Numbered from the stretch's first letter, positions 1 through 11,608 are shown. The stretch: DNA of 64,000 nt from Ophiosphaerella korrae (GCA_028456385.1 JALNQF010000003.1:434001-498000), one strand, 5' to 3'. A program made the numbers and translations. The notes: generated by a model from the letters alone, not told the origin.

Positions 1-300
1 GCCCTCGAGTACAACAGATGAATCGGAGCCATCAAGGTAGAAGCGCAGACGGCATTGAGGTGGGAGGTCCAGGGAGGTATTGTCGAATGTGACAAGAGTT
101 GTTACGTCTCCGCTCGGCGTCTTGGTGGCAGAGCCAGTGTTGACGTTGTAAACTATTGCGCCGTTGTTGCCGGTGTAGCGGGAGATTACGCTGGGCTTTA
201 GGATGTTGGTCAAAGGTGGCCAACGCTTGTCGATGGCAGCAGTGGGAGCTGCGGCAGCTAGGGAGAGAAGGGAAGCGGTGGTGATAGTACTGAAGAGCAT
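1..300 (-). CDS. Secreted But2-like cell-surface protein (partial)
   Basis: The start codon is at 298-300 and the frame stays open to the left edge of the window, so the C-terminal part is missing. The first ~20 residues are a clear signal peptide (hydrophobic Leu/Ala-rich core ending Ala-Ala-Ala-Pro), followed by a Lys-Arg that could be a Kex2 site. The mature part has a Trp-Pro-Pro-Leu-Thr-Asn start, then Ser-Arg-Tyr, and a stretch matching the wording of fungal secreted proteins with the ubiquitin-3-binding But2 C-terminal domain (alternating beta strands, 'VTTLVTFD' core, then a Cys-containing strand). Members are abundant secreted or wall-associated proteins of unknown biochemical role. 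The family call is from remembered sequence character; secretion is well supported. Confidence 0.6.
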   Translation of the reverse strand, partial: MLFSTITTASLLSLAAAAPTAAIDKRWPPLTNILKPSVISRYTGNNGAIVYNVNTGSATKTPSGDVTTLVTFDNTSLDLPPQCRLRFYLDGSDSSVVLEG

Positions 301-1411
301 TATGATTAATTTAACTGGTCTGTTGGTCTGATAGTAGACTGAAGATGCTTTTGCTCGGTGGTGATGGGCTATCATCTTGAACTATTCGAACTTATATATT
401 CCATTGTAGAAGACTCAGCCTCTTCTCGTGTCTCAAAATACATTTTCTTTCAGAAAATGCTCGAGATTTCTCGGTGTGCCACAGCTTAGCCCTCTCCCTC
501 AACCCTCGCAATAGAATAGTATAAGATCTCGTGAGAGTAAGTCCCATGATAGGCCATTCAAAAATTTCATAGGCTACTTCACTTAGTGTAGAAGCCCGTG
601 GTGGCTTTGCTCAGCACGCGTATCTTGGCATTCCGCTTTCAGTACCGTGGAATCGTATCTCTAGAATCGGACGAATCATCGCTCACATGGAATGCTTGGG
701 TGACTGAGGCGCATTGTTCTGGTGGCTAACAGAGTGGTGTGACTCGCCCGCAGCTGAAAGCTGGGGCTGAGCTTAACGTTTTCGGGCATGAACAACCGAA
801 TGGCTAATTTTGGAAGATGTAACACCATAGCCTGATGGGAAAGATGGTTCATGATAGTTATTATTATTTAGTTGTGCAGGCTTATGTTTTAGCTGCCTCG
901 TGTCAGATATGAATGTTGTGTGCGTGGTGTTGATGGAGACGGCTTCGGAGAGTTGCCGACCCTTTCCGAGATTGAGCTAGAAGTATTAGCTTATACATTG
1001 CTGGAGATCCAAAGCCTGATGATAATGACATGAAAAGATACACCACTTCCATTCACAATTTTGATCATAAAATATGCAATCTAGATGTGGAAACAGAAGC
1101 AAAACATTCAGCTTCTGCGCCAAGTATAATCACACACCAGGGAACAAAGTAAACAAGTTTGTGCAAATCTCGAGACCGCTCCTGTAGCTGTGTAAGCTCA
1201 GGTGATACCTCGTAGCTCGTATGCTTCGTAATGAATACTCAATATGCTCAGTGTAACAAAAGTACCACCCATGGCCTTGACCTATAATGCTGCAACTAAT
1301 ATTGCTATGAGTAGAGGTATAAAAAAACTCTTTTGTGTATTGTTCCTTATTGAAGATCTTTTCTCTAACCTTGTATATCCTTTCTTTGGTCCTTTTTCGT
1401 GGCAGTCGTTA
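301..1411. other. Intergenic, no gene seen
   Basis: This 1.1 kb lies between the start of the secreted-protein gene and the 3' end of the permease gene. It should contain the promoter of the former. No reading frame with a recognisable product, no tRNA-like B box and no repeat was seen. The two overlapping ORFs at 1244-1495 are the 3' UTR and tail of the permease in other frames. Confidence 0.6.
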
Positions 1412-3406
1412 TCAGAGAACGTGAGGGTCAACCTCAACGATGGGTCCAGTGTACAATTTCTTCGCAAAAATCAGGTAGTACGCCATACTAAATAGTGTGA
1501 CTGCTCCCGTCACCAAAACAGCCCAATTCATTTCTTGTGGACTCGGGTGATTGGCCGAGGGCCAGCAGCTGAAAAATATGATCACTAATAAATAGCAGAT
1601 CGCAACAATATTATTGGCAACCCCAAGTGCACCCTTGAGCCTCCAAGGACCCCATGTCAAGCTCCGATCATATGCTTCGTCGACTTGGGTGGAATGAAAG
1701 ATAGTCGTGGATGAGTGAGGATTGTCTAGGTCGCCGCGTAAACGCCTCCAAAGCAACAAGCCGAGAGCGAGCAAATAGGAGAGGTAAAATCCTTGTAAGA
1801 CCATAGAAATTGTGCCGTTGAAAGCGGTGTAATTGATGATATTGATCAAGGCGAGCAGAGCTGAGCACACTGTTACGATGAGGATCGCTATCACAGGTAT
1901 TGTTGTACGTTTGTCGATCTGTACTAGTGAGCGATCACTCAAGATATGTTTACGTTGGAAAAGCTTCTCACCATGCTAAGAGCGCGAGAGAAAGGCAGCC
2001 CGCGGTCTCGTGCGAAAGACCATGTCATGCGGGAAGCGGCAGCTAGGCATCCCATAGCGCTGCAAAATTCCAAGAAAATTATTATGCTGACCATGATGGT
2101 CGCACCAGCCTCTGAGCCAACAGCAGCTTGGAAGATGCGAACAAAGGCTTGAGTTGAGGCGTTGTGGTCATCAAGTAGCAATTGAATGTCTTGTGCGCTG
2201 AATAATACGGCAAAGAGCATACCCATCGCCAATGAACCATTGATTCCAAGACTGAGAAGCATTGACTTAGGTACATGGGTGCTCGCATGCTTGACTTCCT
2301 CTGACATCTGCAAATGTACATTAGTGGACTGACAGAAGCAATGAAAAAATCACTTACATGCACGACTGAATCAGTCCCAACAAACGACAGTGCATTACCT
2401 TGAAGGCCGACAAAAAAAGCCAAAGTATGAGTTGGCCACTCTCCTTTGTTGCTGAAAGTTGTGAAAATTGCTTTCGCAGAGTTAGAGGTCCCAGAGAGAT
2501 AAACAAGCGGTACCAGAATCCCGAAGAAGCCGAGGACGTGCACAATCAAAACAACGACCTCGATTGTGGGCAATGCTTTACTAACGAAGACATTGATGAA
2601 CACACAGAGTAGAAGCACGGCCCATAGAAGGAGCGTGCCATGCCATGCTTCTCGTTGGAAGCTCGAACTGTGGTCGTTCAAGCTGACAAGTTGCAGAACC
2701 AGGTCAGAGACGAAGTAGCATACGGAAGTCAATGCTGCAATCCACCCTATGACTGTAAGCCAGCCTAAAGTGATCAGCTTTGATTGCGTTTGTAAGGAGT
2801 CTCGACTTACCAGTCATGTAGCTGAAGAATCTCTTCTTTGATCTCGGTGCGAGTAGTGACACCCAATGATACTGGCCTATCCACGTTAATTTATAGATGC
2901 CATTAATCTTTAATTACTTACCTCCGGCGGTTGGCACGGCACTTGCAAGTTCCCCAATGCAAATAAAAACCGAGAAATTCCCAAGCCAGATAAGCGTGAA
3001 ACCGTAGATTAGGCCTGCAGGTCCGCCACTTAGAGAGTTAAGCGTTTGTCGGTTATATGAATACCGCTAAAACTTACTTTTGAAATCCGATCGAAAAGAT
3101 GCTGATTTTGTCAGATGCGTCATTCGTGAAAATAGGCATACTCACACTAGCAAGCTCTCCCATGTACACATCAACCCGCAAGAAAGTCCCGTCATGCTCA
3201 CAAGCCCGAAGCGGCGCTGGTCTGATCAGATGATAAGATAGATATGTGTGTAAGATACTTACCTTCAGCACTTGCTGCTTTCCCACTCTCGCCAACTCAT
3301 ATCGATCACGGTCGAATTCCTGCCCCTTGGACTCTGATACTGACCCTTTGCCTCGAGCTCGAAAAACATCGCCATCGAGCGACTGGAGGTCAATACCCTT
3401 CTCCAT
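1412..3406 (-). CDS. APC-family amino-acid / GABA-type permease
   Basis: A polytopic plasma-membrane transporter of the amino acid-polyamine-organocation (APC) superfamily, in the fungal GABA/choline/amino-acid permease branch. Reading across six short introns gives a continuous protein. The N-terminus is hydrophilic. Then comes the family-typical 'RRFGLVSMTGLSCGLM' entry into TM1, the 'GGPAGLIYGFTLIWLG' segment, 'GELASAVPTAGGQYHW', and 'GWLTVIGWIAALTS' (split by introns), followed by further TM helices, ending 'YTGPIVEVD' near the C-terminus. The introns include one with donor GTAAGT at ~3260 and one joining 'VVH' to 'MSEEVKHA' near 2310. All essential family segments look intact, so it is probably functional. 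Substrate cannot be told from sequence. It lies in the gene-poor left arm and has no obvious operon-like partner. Confidence 0.85.
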
Positions 3407-5092
3407 AATGCTAAGCCCTGCCTTGAAAAATTATCCTGACTGATATGGGATGCAAAAGATGCTTGCTTGCTGACAGCAGTGACGTCCAGACGCGGAGCAA
3501 TAGACCAGCGAATTGGGAAGTAAGAGTTGATAGGGGGAGGGGGATCGTGATACGAGACATATGCAATGCAAGCCAATCTTGATATTTATCCCTTTCACAG
3601 GTAGCGCGAGCCATGTGCGCCGGCAATGACGGTAGAAAGAGGGCCAGGAAGTGGTCCTTGGCGGTGCAGAAGTCCGTCAAAAAACAAACGCTAAGACGGC
3701 ATGGCGTACGCTTGGGGAAGCTGTAGGCATCTAACAGTGACGGCGGAGCTTTACATATCGCACCGCATTCATAGGCTCAGGGAGCTGTGTGATAAGGTGT
3801 GTTGATTGGATTGTCATGTAGCACAGCCTAGTTTGCGATAGCTGCAAAAACCGATGGCATGCATCAATGCGGGTCCCTTGCTCGCATGTTTACCAGGTGG
3901 TAGGTTCAAATCAAAATTCCCGGTCGCGTGGATGACGGACAGGCATAGTCAATGCTTGGTAGCCAAGTGCAATTTGCGTGTCGAACTTGGCCGCGCCTAT
4001 TTGCTCATAGATGGCTTTTGTGGCTTCTGTGGGAGGCCGAACAACTCAAGGTCTTGTCTCGCAGTATTTTGTTGACCAAAGTACCCGGTGTAATTAACTC
4101 CGCCAGGTGTCGTACGGAAGACTATGACAGTATAGCGTAGTTGAACAGGAGGCATGTAGACGGAGAAGAAGACATGGGTTAGGTGGCAACAAAAACGGCT
4201 GTCATACCAGCCTTAACACAAGCTGTGACATACCCAAAGCCCTATTGTTGTACAAAAAGCATGACAGGATTTTGGAACATCCGGTGGTTGGGGCAAAGAA
4301 TGAAGGAGTTTGAAGATTGCTTGACGTTGTAGAACATAGCTTAGTCACTAGCCCACGTGGAGGCCACTGCCCCTACCTTCCGATCTGCTCTCATGGCTAA
4401 ACGGTTAATGGAATTAGGCTCGTGGGCCTTATGCTCATCATGACTTTGCTCTAAGCCTAGGCACATCCGAATTCCTGGAATCCGCCGACGTCCAATCCGC
4501 GAGAACCCCTCATGATGTGACAGTACTACTTCAATGTCTGTACCTGTAACCGCCACATCTACCCTCCAGCTTCGCTTTGCAACTGAATTATCCCATTATC
4601 GGCCTACAAACAAATTCGAAGAGCGCTCCTGCAGATTTAGCCTATGCTACAAGAGGCTTTGACGCTTACGTGGTCAGCCAATGGCTTGAACTGTTACTCC
4701 TTGCAGCCGCTCGGATAACCTGTTCGGTGTAGACAGAGTAGAGTACAAACAGTCTAAGGGGGAATCTGGCCTTGTTGAGCGTAGCAAGCGTCACTTTCGG
4801 CTTCTTGGCTCATCACGAACGTGCGAGGAAGGACGCACGTTGTTACACGGGAGTGACGATGAGTACGCAAACAAGAATGAATTCTCTTCATTTGATGCTT
4901 TCAAAATCAAGAACGCGGCTTATTTGAATGGAAACATACCCTGAAGTATGAGGATGGTGCTGGCAGAAATTAGTAATGTGCTCCGCGGCAACTATATTTC
5001 GTTGGGCTAGAAAGCGCTACGAACATGTACAGGGTCACAGTAGTACTGGGTAGATACTGGGGAGCATTGATTAATTATATGGACACTTGAAA
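3407..5092. other. Intergenic, no gene seen
   Basis: About 1.7 kb between the permease start and the rhodopsin-domain gene's 3' end. Several short ORFs exist (for example 3854-4140 on + and 4341-4556 on -) but none has recognisable protein character, splice context or partner frame. The left part presumably includes the permease promoter. Confidence 0.5.
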
Positions 5093-6638
5093 CTATGAAG
5101 TTGTGTCAAATCCTAATATCTCTTTCCTCATTACCTCAATCTGATCCGCACGTGTATCTTTGCTTGTGCTCCGAGCCTCCTCCCACTCTGCACTGACAAC
5201 CGTGGTTTTCAGTATCTTCGAATGGCTTCCCGTGCTATCAGTATCCCATTTCCTGTCTTCTCCGTCCATCCTTTTTATGGCCACAATCTCCACCCCAGTC
5301 TCTCCATCTGAGCGTCTAGGACCACCAGGCAGCCCGGATGCTGAGTTTGAATGTGTTGTCCTTTCTTGCGAAAGCATGGGCAGGAATCGCTTGATGCCAA
5401 AGTCGTTATTGAATTTCCCGATTTGACTTCCAGGTTGGCATTTTTTCTCTCGACTAGGAGATTTCACGTTGGATCGTGAGCTGCTGAACTTAGACGAACC
5501 GCTTTTATTCCTTGAGTAGCCGAGCTCGGATGGCGTACCACGGCGACGAATCTCGTCAGAGCCATAAAGACCGGATGGTAAGGATTCAAGAAGCGGCCTA
5601 AGATAAGGCACGCATGATGTCAATATAGTGATACATTCAATTATTTGAGTGATGAGTGTCCACTTCCAGAGGTCGCGGGTTGGATTATCTGAAGAGAAGC
5701 CGTAGAGGTAGGCCAACTGAACGGCGGTAGCAATAATGTCTCTACAACGGGTCAGTTGACCGGGTGAAAGGACTGGGACTTGGAATGTTTACAGTGAGCG
5801 TGCGCCAAAAAAGACTAGTATAGTAATTTTCTTTCCCAAGTTCATTTGCAAGGTGATGATAACGTGGACTGGGAATAATATTAAAGCAAGGTCAGTCATT
5901 ATGTTGATAATGCCCATACTGAGCCAGAACGCAGTCTTTCAGTGTGTCAGTCATGCTATAACTCTTCGCCAGCATAATTGCACATACCAAATCAAGGCAA
6001 CGTCTTTCGGAGCCCATGAAGCGCCACGGCTCCACTTTGCCGCACTGGAAAGCAGCGCCAATCTCTGAGACGCAACCCCATACTGCGATGACACCAATTA
6101 ACATCGTCGCCAGGTTGCGATGTAAGTTTGCTGCAGTGAGTATCATGAGCAAGGAGATGATTGATAGTTTTGCGAACGCTAGCGTCGCGATGTATAGCAA
6201 CTTATTTGCATATTCGGCCTATTCTAAGTTAACTTTAGTGATCAGGATACCATTGGGAATCACACCTTTTGATATGCTATGATTTGCTCGTCTGCTAAGA
6301 CTGCCATGTCACGTCCAAGCCCATTGGCTGTCTGAACACTCACTGATATACCAGAGCCAATACTCACAGCCTGTTACCCACCATCGTCAGCGATACTAGA
6401 CCAAGGCAACAATGGAATAGGGCCTTGCACATACCAGTGCCGCAATGATGAACCCATCGTCAATATCTAAGCTTCTCCGTAATGCACGTTTCGTGATGAG
6501 CCTGGTAAGTACCGCTAAGGTAGACGTAATTAAAAGGATCCAAGTGACAACATCGATGAAGGGCCCAACGTTGCCCTTCGGCCGCGGTTGCCGTAGAATG
6601 GGATGGTGCGGTGAATTAATTAAGGTATATGCCGTCAT
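5093..6638 (-). CDS. Fungal rhodopsin-domain integral membrane protein
   Basis: A member of the large fungal family of seven-helix 'rhodopsin domain' (formerly DUF/SatP-type, PTH11-adjacent) membrane proteins, mostly of unknown function. The start ATG is at 6636-6638. Spliced reading gives TM1 'WILLITSTLAVLTRLITKRAL', the conserved 'DIDDGFIIAAL', 'SVQTANGLGRDM' and 'EYANKLLYIATLAFAKLSIISLL', a Cys-containing loop ('FQCGKVEPWRF...RRCLDL'), then 'FWLSMGIINIMTDLALILFPVHVI' and the last helices before a long polar cytoplasmic tail (~130 residues, Ser/Lys/Glu-rich). Four introns are needed (about 6435-6383, 6270-6222, 5983-5937, 5771-5722). The two loop cysteines typical of the family are present. 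Ligand-sensing is only a hypothesis. Confidence 0.8.
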
Positions 6639-7687
6639 TGCATCGCCGGTAGAAGTGATCCACCTCAGGTATTAACACAGCGTAGATTCAGTTCGTAGTT
6701 ACTGAATTTCTAGTAGTTTGCAAATAGGGAAAAGCCAAACGTAAAAAAACCTGCAATACCGGCATTGCAAACGCACCAGCTGAGGGCGCATAGCGCTCAG
6801 AAATGTAAGATTTCACCAGAAGATACCTAACAACACAAGCGCTGTTGGTATCCGCCCTGAGCTACGAGAAAGACATCCAAAAGGCGGGAATTCAATTCAA
6901 GGAACATCATACGCGAGGGGAGCAACTAACGAGCTCGGAAACTCAGGCACCCGTTGTGCATTGTTGCGCAATGTGAAATCTGTGGTATGCAAGGACGTGC
7001 GACCGCTGCCGATCAATGGCACACCTACCCGTTGGGGAGGAAAATATGGCAATGTGACTAGCTATCCTAGTAAATTGGGGCCTACTAGTGGGTCAAAGGT
7101 GCATAGCGGAGCAAGTGTTGTCAAACAGCACTGCGAGATCTAACCGCCATTGATCTGTGCAGCTGAGATTGTTCAGCCAAGGCACCTTTCAATTTTGCTT
7201 CGACTTGTTGGGTCAGGAAGACCCAGCTGTGTGTACGGCTGTGCAACCTGAAATCCTTGTTGTTGTGTAACATCAGAAGGAGAATGAAAGACAACCGTGA
7301 GCTACTGACGCTGTGAAACATATGCCAGCGCATGACTGGGGCGGGGCTAAGCTCGGGAGGCTACAGCAATCGAGGTGCACATCTTTCATAGGCTGGTGGA
7401 TTATGAGTGGTTCAACTAAGTGCGTAGATCACATCTGATGACACAGCAAACAAATTCTCGACTCAGGTGATGAGTGAAGTAGCAGGTGAGGCCGATGTAA
7501 AACGCTTTGCGTTTCTAACTAAAGCATTCTGAATGGTGAAGCCATGTCCGGTGTTAGCAAGCTGACCCAATTTGCTGCTGAATGATCTCTGATGATGATA
7601 ACTGCTTAGCTTCGAATATGAGCGAATATGCGATATGCTGAAGCAGTACCAATCTTAGAATATGTAGATTATATGTACATGCTGGGT
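6639..7687. other. Intergenic, no gene seen
   Basis: About 1 kb upstream of the rhodopsin-domain gene. Short ORFs at 6961-7143 (+) and 7121-7333 (-) have no coding character that I can recognise. No tRNA or repeat was noticed. Confidence 0.5.
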
Positions 7688-7942
7688 TTAGACAATGGTA
7701 TCAGGCTGATCAATATCCGTGTCGACTGAAGGGACAGCCCTGCTAGAGACAGGGCTCAAGAGGTTGTTCAAACGATCCCTCACTGCATCGATAATACTGG
7801 TTCTCCCATCGATTGGAGTTGGGTTGCGAATGACTTGATGTACTTCTGGTACGGAGCGTGCGATGTAAGGCGGTGGCCTAGGAGCTGCTAGAGCGCTGGC
7901 AGCCAACGCAAGTAGCGGGAGGAGGGCCTTGATCGAATGCAT
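7688..7942 (-). CDS. Small secreted protein (84 aa), candidate effector or peptide precursor
   Basis: A single-exon ORF with a true ATG at 7940-7942. Residues 1-19 form a textbook signal peptide: Met-His-Ser-Ile-Lys, a Leu/Ala-rich core, and Ala-Leu-Ala before the predicted cut. The mature ~65 residues start with a Pro-rich 'APRPPPYIARS' and contain no cysteine, no repeat and no dibasic Lys-Arg site, so a cystine-stabilised effector or a Kex2-processed repeat precursor is not supported. It is the nearest small gene to the UstYa-like enzyme at 8629-9610, 0.7 kb away on the same strand. I do not recognise a family; function unknown. Confidence 0.55.
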   Translation of the reverse strand: MHSIKALLPLLALAASALAAPRPPPYIARSVPEVHQVIRNPTPIDGRTSIIDAVRDRLNNLLSPVSSRAVPSVDTDIDQPDTIV

Positions 7943-8628
7943 CTCGAGATAGTAGGTGCAGGTATTGTAGTTGCAAATATAGTAGTTGCAAGTTTCTATT
8001 TTAACGCTGTTAGCAGAGATATCATAGTATAATAAGGAGTGTTCATTAGTGACCTTGAGTATTTCGTGTCGAAGTGAGATACTTTCAAATTCACAAAAGT
8101 GTAGCTGCTGTTCTCCTCATATGAACCACGCATCACACCGCCTAATCATAGATGAATGACCTATATCGGGACCTTTGATTTCCGCATCTAGGATCAGAGG
8201 GTCATTCACAGCGAATAGTGCCGTGATCCTGGTGATAGGGGCCTGACTTCATTCTCGTCTTGACCCGGTGATTGTCGTACGGCGTGAGGCTTAGGCCATA
8301 GATCCAATTTTCTCGAGGATAGTACCATCTCCTCGGAAAGGATTTTTTGAATTGCAACATGAATATTGTACGGTATTGGGCGATAGTGCTCGAGATCGGC
8401 GACTGCTCAGATTTTGTGTAATAATGACTTAGAAGTCGACATGCTATGCCTGCCATGCCGTGTATCATATGCTGACTTTGGTCGTATGGCGCATCATATG
8501 TAACTGTGGCTGATGACTGAACCCCCGGATATACCCATGACCCATCTGACTGGACCAAAGAAATCAAACTTGCCCCTCCAACAATGCATACCTAGTTAGC
8601 GCTCCATTGAATCCTCATACTGTAGAGC
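7943..8628. other. Intergenic; one unassigned open frame
   Basis: Promoter space of the small secreted protein and 3' flank of the UstYa-like gene. An open frame at 8202-8567 on the minus strand reads like protein in places but begins without an ATG and matches no family I know. It is not called a gene. Confidence 0.4.
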
Positions 8629-9610
8629 TTAGAAGATGGTAACTGGTTCTTCCTTATCATTTAGCTCGTATGGATCCCTGTGGCCGTGAAACTCAAAGTA
8701 CGCCTCTTGGAAGTCACGGTAAGGTGACTCTGGAGGGCAATGAGCAAATAGCTCCAGTGTGTTCGTCGCTTCGCGATAATCGTCCCACTTATAACAAGCA
8801 TGTCGATCCGGTTCCGTAGCCCATTCTATCATTTGATTCCAATTGCGACACTGTCGAACTTGTCCGTCCCCAACTTGATGTGCACCCGGCGCGGGCATCG
8901 GCGTGTCATCTGCCATGCACATGATGTCCTGTCGCAAGCCATCCAGGCAGTGGAAGATGTGGTTGAGACTGAAAACGGTTTTCTCGCCATCGTGTTTTGA
9001 AACAATAGCCTTACGAATGAGTTTCTAAAGGTAATTAGGCCATCATTCGCAGGAAGAATTCACATGACATACCAAACAATGGAGATCATGCAGACCTTTT
9101 AGGTAGTACACGCTGCGTTCAGTGTCCCAGGGAAAACGTGTTGTAGGAGGTAGACCAACACGCTTTACAAAATCATCATGAAGTGCAACAGCTATGGGGC
9201 CAGTGTCGATTGCGTCCCATGCTGCTTTCATGTCGTCGTCGCTGGCATTCGGATGCCAGAACTCAGTCATGGCGTGGTAGGCCATTGGAGTATTGAACTC
9301 AAGCCCACCTTGCGAAGAATTAGCACAATAACCTCGTGCTGTTCGATCCAAACATGTGTTTCTACTTACTGAACACTGTTTTATCATCGTTTCGCGCAAT
9401 TCTCAACCTTGCGTTTTGCATAACCAGCAGAATGTTTGCTGAAAGAGACAAGAGCAAGAGAGACAAGAATAAGATGAAGCTCCGTGTGTTGGTAGGTATA
9501 ATTTCAGTGCTATCAGCATCCCACTCCGTGCCATCTTTCTCTTCAAGCTGTGCTTGTATATGCTCCTCGTCAACGCGGCTTACAGGCTGATACCTCGGTG
9601 GTCCTTCCAT
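8629..9610 (-). CDS. UstYa-like DUF3328 oxidase
   Basis: A 290-residue type II membrane protein of the UstYa/DUF3328 family. Family members are fungal oxidases that cyclise or oxidise RiPP-type peptides (ustiloxin, phomopsin, cyclochlorotine) or act in other secondary pathways. Three exons (9610-9370, 9308-9073, 9024-8629) join in frame. A ~55-residue cytoplasmic head precedes one TM helix ('FILFLSLLLLSLSANILLV'). The luminal part carries both diagnostic HxxHC motifs: HDLHC at the end of exon 2 and HIFHC early in exon 3. Three further Cys sit in the C-terminal third. I chose the ATG at 9608-9610 (Met-Glu-Gly-Pro-Pro); upstream in-frame sequence has no better ATG. No repeat-bearing peptide precursor is visible nearby. 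It faces the GNAT gene at 10312 head to head. Confidence 0.85.
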
Positions 9611-10311
9611 GTTGAGGCGCTGTTTGATCCTGGAGATGCCCAGATGGTCGTCTTCCTTGCTCTTTGCTAAGTCCAGATGGGCGAACACAAAACTCCTTAC
9701 CGATAGAGGGCTTAACAAGTCTTCGTATAGGCGTAACCTGCATACCTAGTATCGGATGCAATCCCCATCCGTGGCGCCAGCAGCTTTCCGTAGTGCGACC
9801 CCCTCCCTGGCCATGAGGAAGCCGTTTCTATTTGCGATGACCACATCAACTAGTCATTACCCCAGACCAACAAGCGCGGCACTGTTCGCGCGCTCCGACC
9901 TCGGATACACGATACATGATGCCAATCACTCTGCGTAACGTCACGTCGCCTGCCCTACCGACGTGCATCCACGCAAGCCGCGATCGGGCCACTCATCTCT
10001 TGCTCCAGCAAGGAAGGTCGTATGTGACAGCATGATAACGGAAACCTGGTGCAACCCAGGAGGACCCAAGTGCCGTGAGGGGTTATCGCCCTCGACTGAG
10101 CCTTGAGCCTGGAGAAACTGGGTGTAACATGCCAAGATTCTAATGTCCTTCCTCTTTGGGAGGTGGTCGACTAAGATCGGAAAATCGACCAAACGAGCAT
10201 TTACCAACAAACGCCCCTAACCTGTGGGTAGTGATTCTTTATATTTCCGACGCCGCTGTTTGCTACAGCAATGAAGCGCTTATTATTGCTTTATGAGTCG
10301 CCGATATCGCG
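9611..10311. promoter_or_regulatory. Divergent intergenic region, UstYa-like / GNAT
   Basis: The 0.7 kb between two divergently transcribed starts should hold both promoters. I found no gene in it; the ORF at 9941-10210 (-) starts with TTG and has no recognisable product. No specific regulator site is claimed. Confidence 0.4.
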
Positions 10312-11197
10312 ATGGCTTCTGTCGAGCAACTACCTGGCGTGGCCATGATGAGCGCGAGCCCCCAAGAAAGATATGCTGTGAGAGAAGTACACACGCGAAA
10401 AGAGCTAGATGCTATCCTGGATGTTGTATGGGCCGCCAACTATACCCCCTATGAGCCCTTTGTGCAAGTCTTCTTTCCAATCCTTGGCTACACGCCTGCA
10501 CACAGAGACGCTGCCATCGCCGAATCAAAGGAGAGATTTTGGAATCAACATCAAGCCGACCCTTCAAGCCACTGGTACTACGCATTTGACTCAGCTACGG
10601 GAAACACAATCGGCTGCGCCCAGTGGGTCATCTCGGAGCGCAATCCGTTTGCCGCTGGAGTGCCGACGCTCAAGGCACCATGGTGGCCGGAAGGAGAAAG
10701 CAGAAGGTTCTGCGAATCGATTTTGAATCAGGTGTATAGGCCAAGAGCGAGTTGGATGACGCGGCCTCATTGTGGTGAGTATCTCTCGATTCTGTCCGAA
10801 AGTTGAGCAGTCGAAGTTTGAGCAGTGTGTCCAGATTAGCCGTGTGACTGACAGTGTAACAGCGCTTAACTGGATGGCCGTACACCCCTCGTATCGGCAC
10901 CGTGGTGTGGGCTCCCTTTTAATGCATGCAGGTATATCACGGGCAGATGATCTAAATCTTGAGTGCTGGCTGGAGGCATCCGCCATGGGCAAGCCACTGT
11001 ACGAAAAGTTCGGTTACCAAAATCTACTGCGGGTTGCCTTTGACACCAAACGTCCAGATGCAAGTGACGAGTGGCGAAAGTGCGCGCATGAGATGACCCC
11101 AGATCCAATATTCGCCATGTGGCGGCCGAAACGCGGTCTCTGGAAGGGCGAGGATGGCAAGGATGTGAAAATGCCGTGGGACCTGGGCACTGCGTAA
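10312..11197 (+). CDS. GNAT-family N-acetyltransferase
   Basis: A 265-residue acetyl-CoA-dependent N-acyltransferase of the GNAT fold. Two exons, 10312-10774 and 10863-11197, join in frame across an 88-nt GT-AG intron (donor GTGAGT). The N-terminal half has the family's 'FDSATGNTIGCAQWV' strand pair. Exon 2 carries the acetyl-CoA-binding motif A as 'LNWMAVHPSYRHRGVGSLL' (R/Q-x-x-G-x-G/A is represented by RHRGVG), followed by 'LECWLEASAMGKPLYEKFGY', the usual motif B with the Leu-Tyr-x-x-x-Gly-Phe/Tyr end. Such proteins in fungi acetylate small amines or toxins; the substrate here is unknown. Its head-to-head position with the UstYa-like gene makes a shared pathway possible but unproven. Confidence 0.88.
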
Positions 11198-11443
11198 GCG
11201 GATGAGGTGAGAAGAATTCCTACATCAATCAAGGAAGGAGCTCCAATCACTATCGGCATACAGAGCAAGACTATATAAGCTTTCGAGAGTATATTTTCAC
11301 CTAATCCAGTCAGCGGCCATGTCATCGCAGATGGATGATGTACTTAACGAACTTAATGGTTATTGATAGCACCACGAAGTAAATGATACCCCAAACTGTT
11401 CAATACCTCTCCATCAGTCCAGTTTGTCCATCCTTCCTTTCTC

Positions 11444-11608
11444 CTACTCAACCAACTCACAACAATCAACCTCATATTGGTGACTACATCCCACACAGAG
11501 GTTTCGCATTTCCTTCGTCCACCATCGTCTCCCGCATCCGCAGCACACCCATATCGCATCGGGAATTGCTTCTGCACCTGGGAATGGTATATATTGGTGT
11601 TTCGCCAT
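11444..11608 (-). CDS. 54-residue zinc-ribbon-like protein
   Basis: A short ORF, ATG at 11606-11608 (Met-Ala-Lys-His), stop at 11444-11446. The protein reads 'IPDAIWVCCGCG' followed after ~10 residues by 'CVGC' and then a further 'CC', i.e. CxxC - x11 - CxxC plus a Cys pair, as expected for a zinc ribbon. Small fungal proteins of the form 'W-x-C-C-x-C-G ... C-x-x-C-x-H' are widespread in Dothideomycetes and of unknown function. An upstream in-frame extension to 11749 exists without an ATG at its start, so an additional exon is possible. It sits between the GNAT and L-galactonate dehydratase 3' ends. Confidence 0.5.
   Translation of the reverse strand: MAKHQYIPFPGAEAIPDAIWVCCGCGRRWWTKEMRNLCVGCSHQYEVDCCELVE

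Noticed and set aside
1244..1495. 83-codon plus-strand ORF over the permease 3' end
   Set aside because: Antisense to the last coding exon and 3' UTR of the permease; hydrophobic because it mirrors membrane-segment codons.
3880..3930. Possible tRNA B box (ggttcaaatc)
   Set aside because: No A box at the right distance, no cloverleaf and no matching acceptor stem could be drawn.
8202..8567. 121-codon ORF downstream of the UstYa-like gene
   Set aside because: It begins at TTG, has no in-frame ATG near its start, no splice partner that I could see, and no recognisable family.
9941..10210. 89-codon ORF between the UstYa-like and GNAT genes, considered as a peptide precursor
   Set aside because: It starts with TTG, has no signal peptide and no repeated core.
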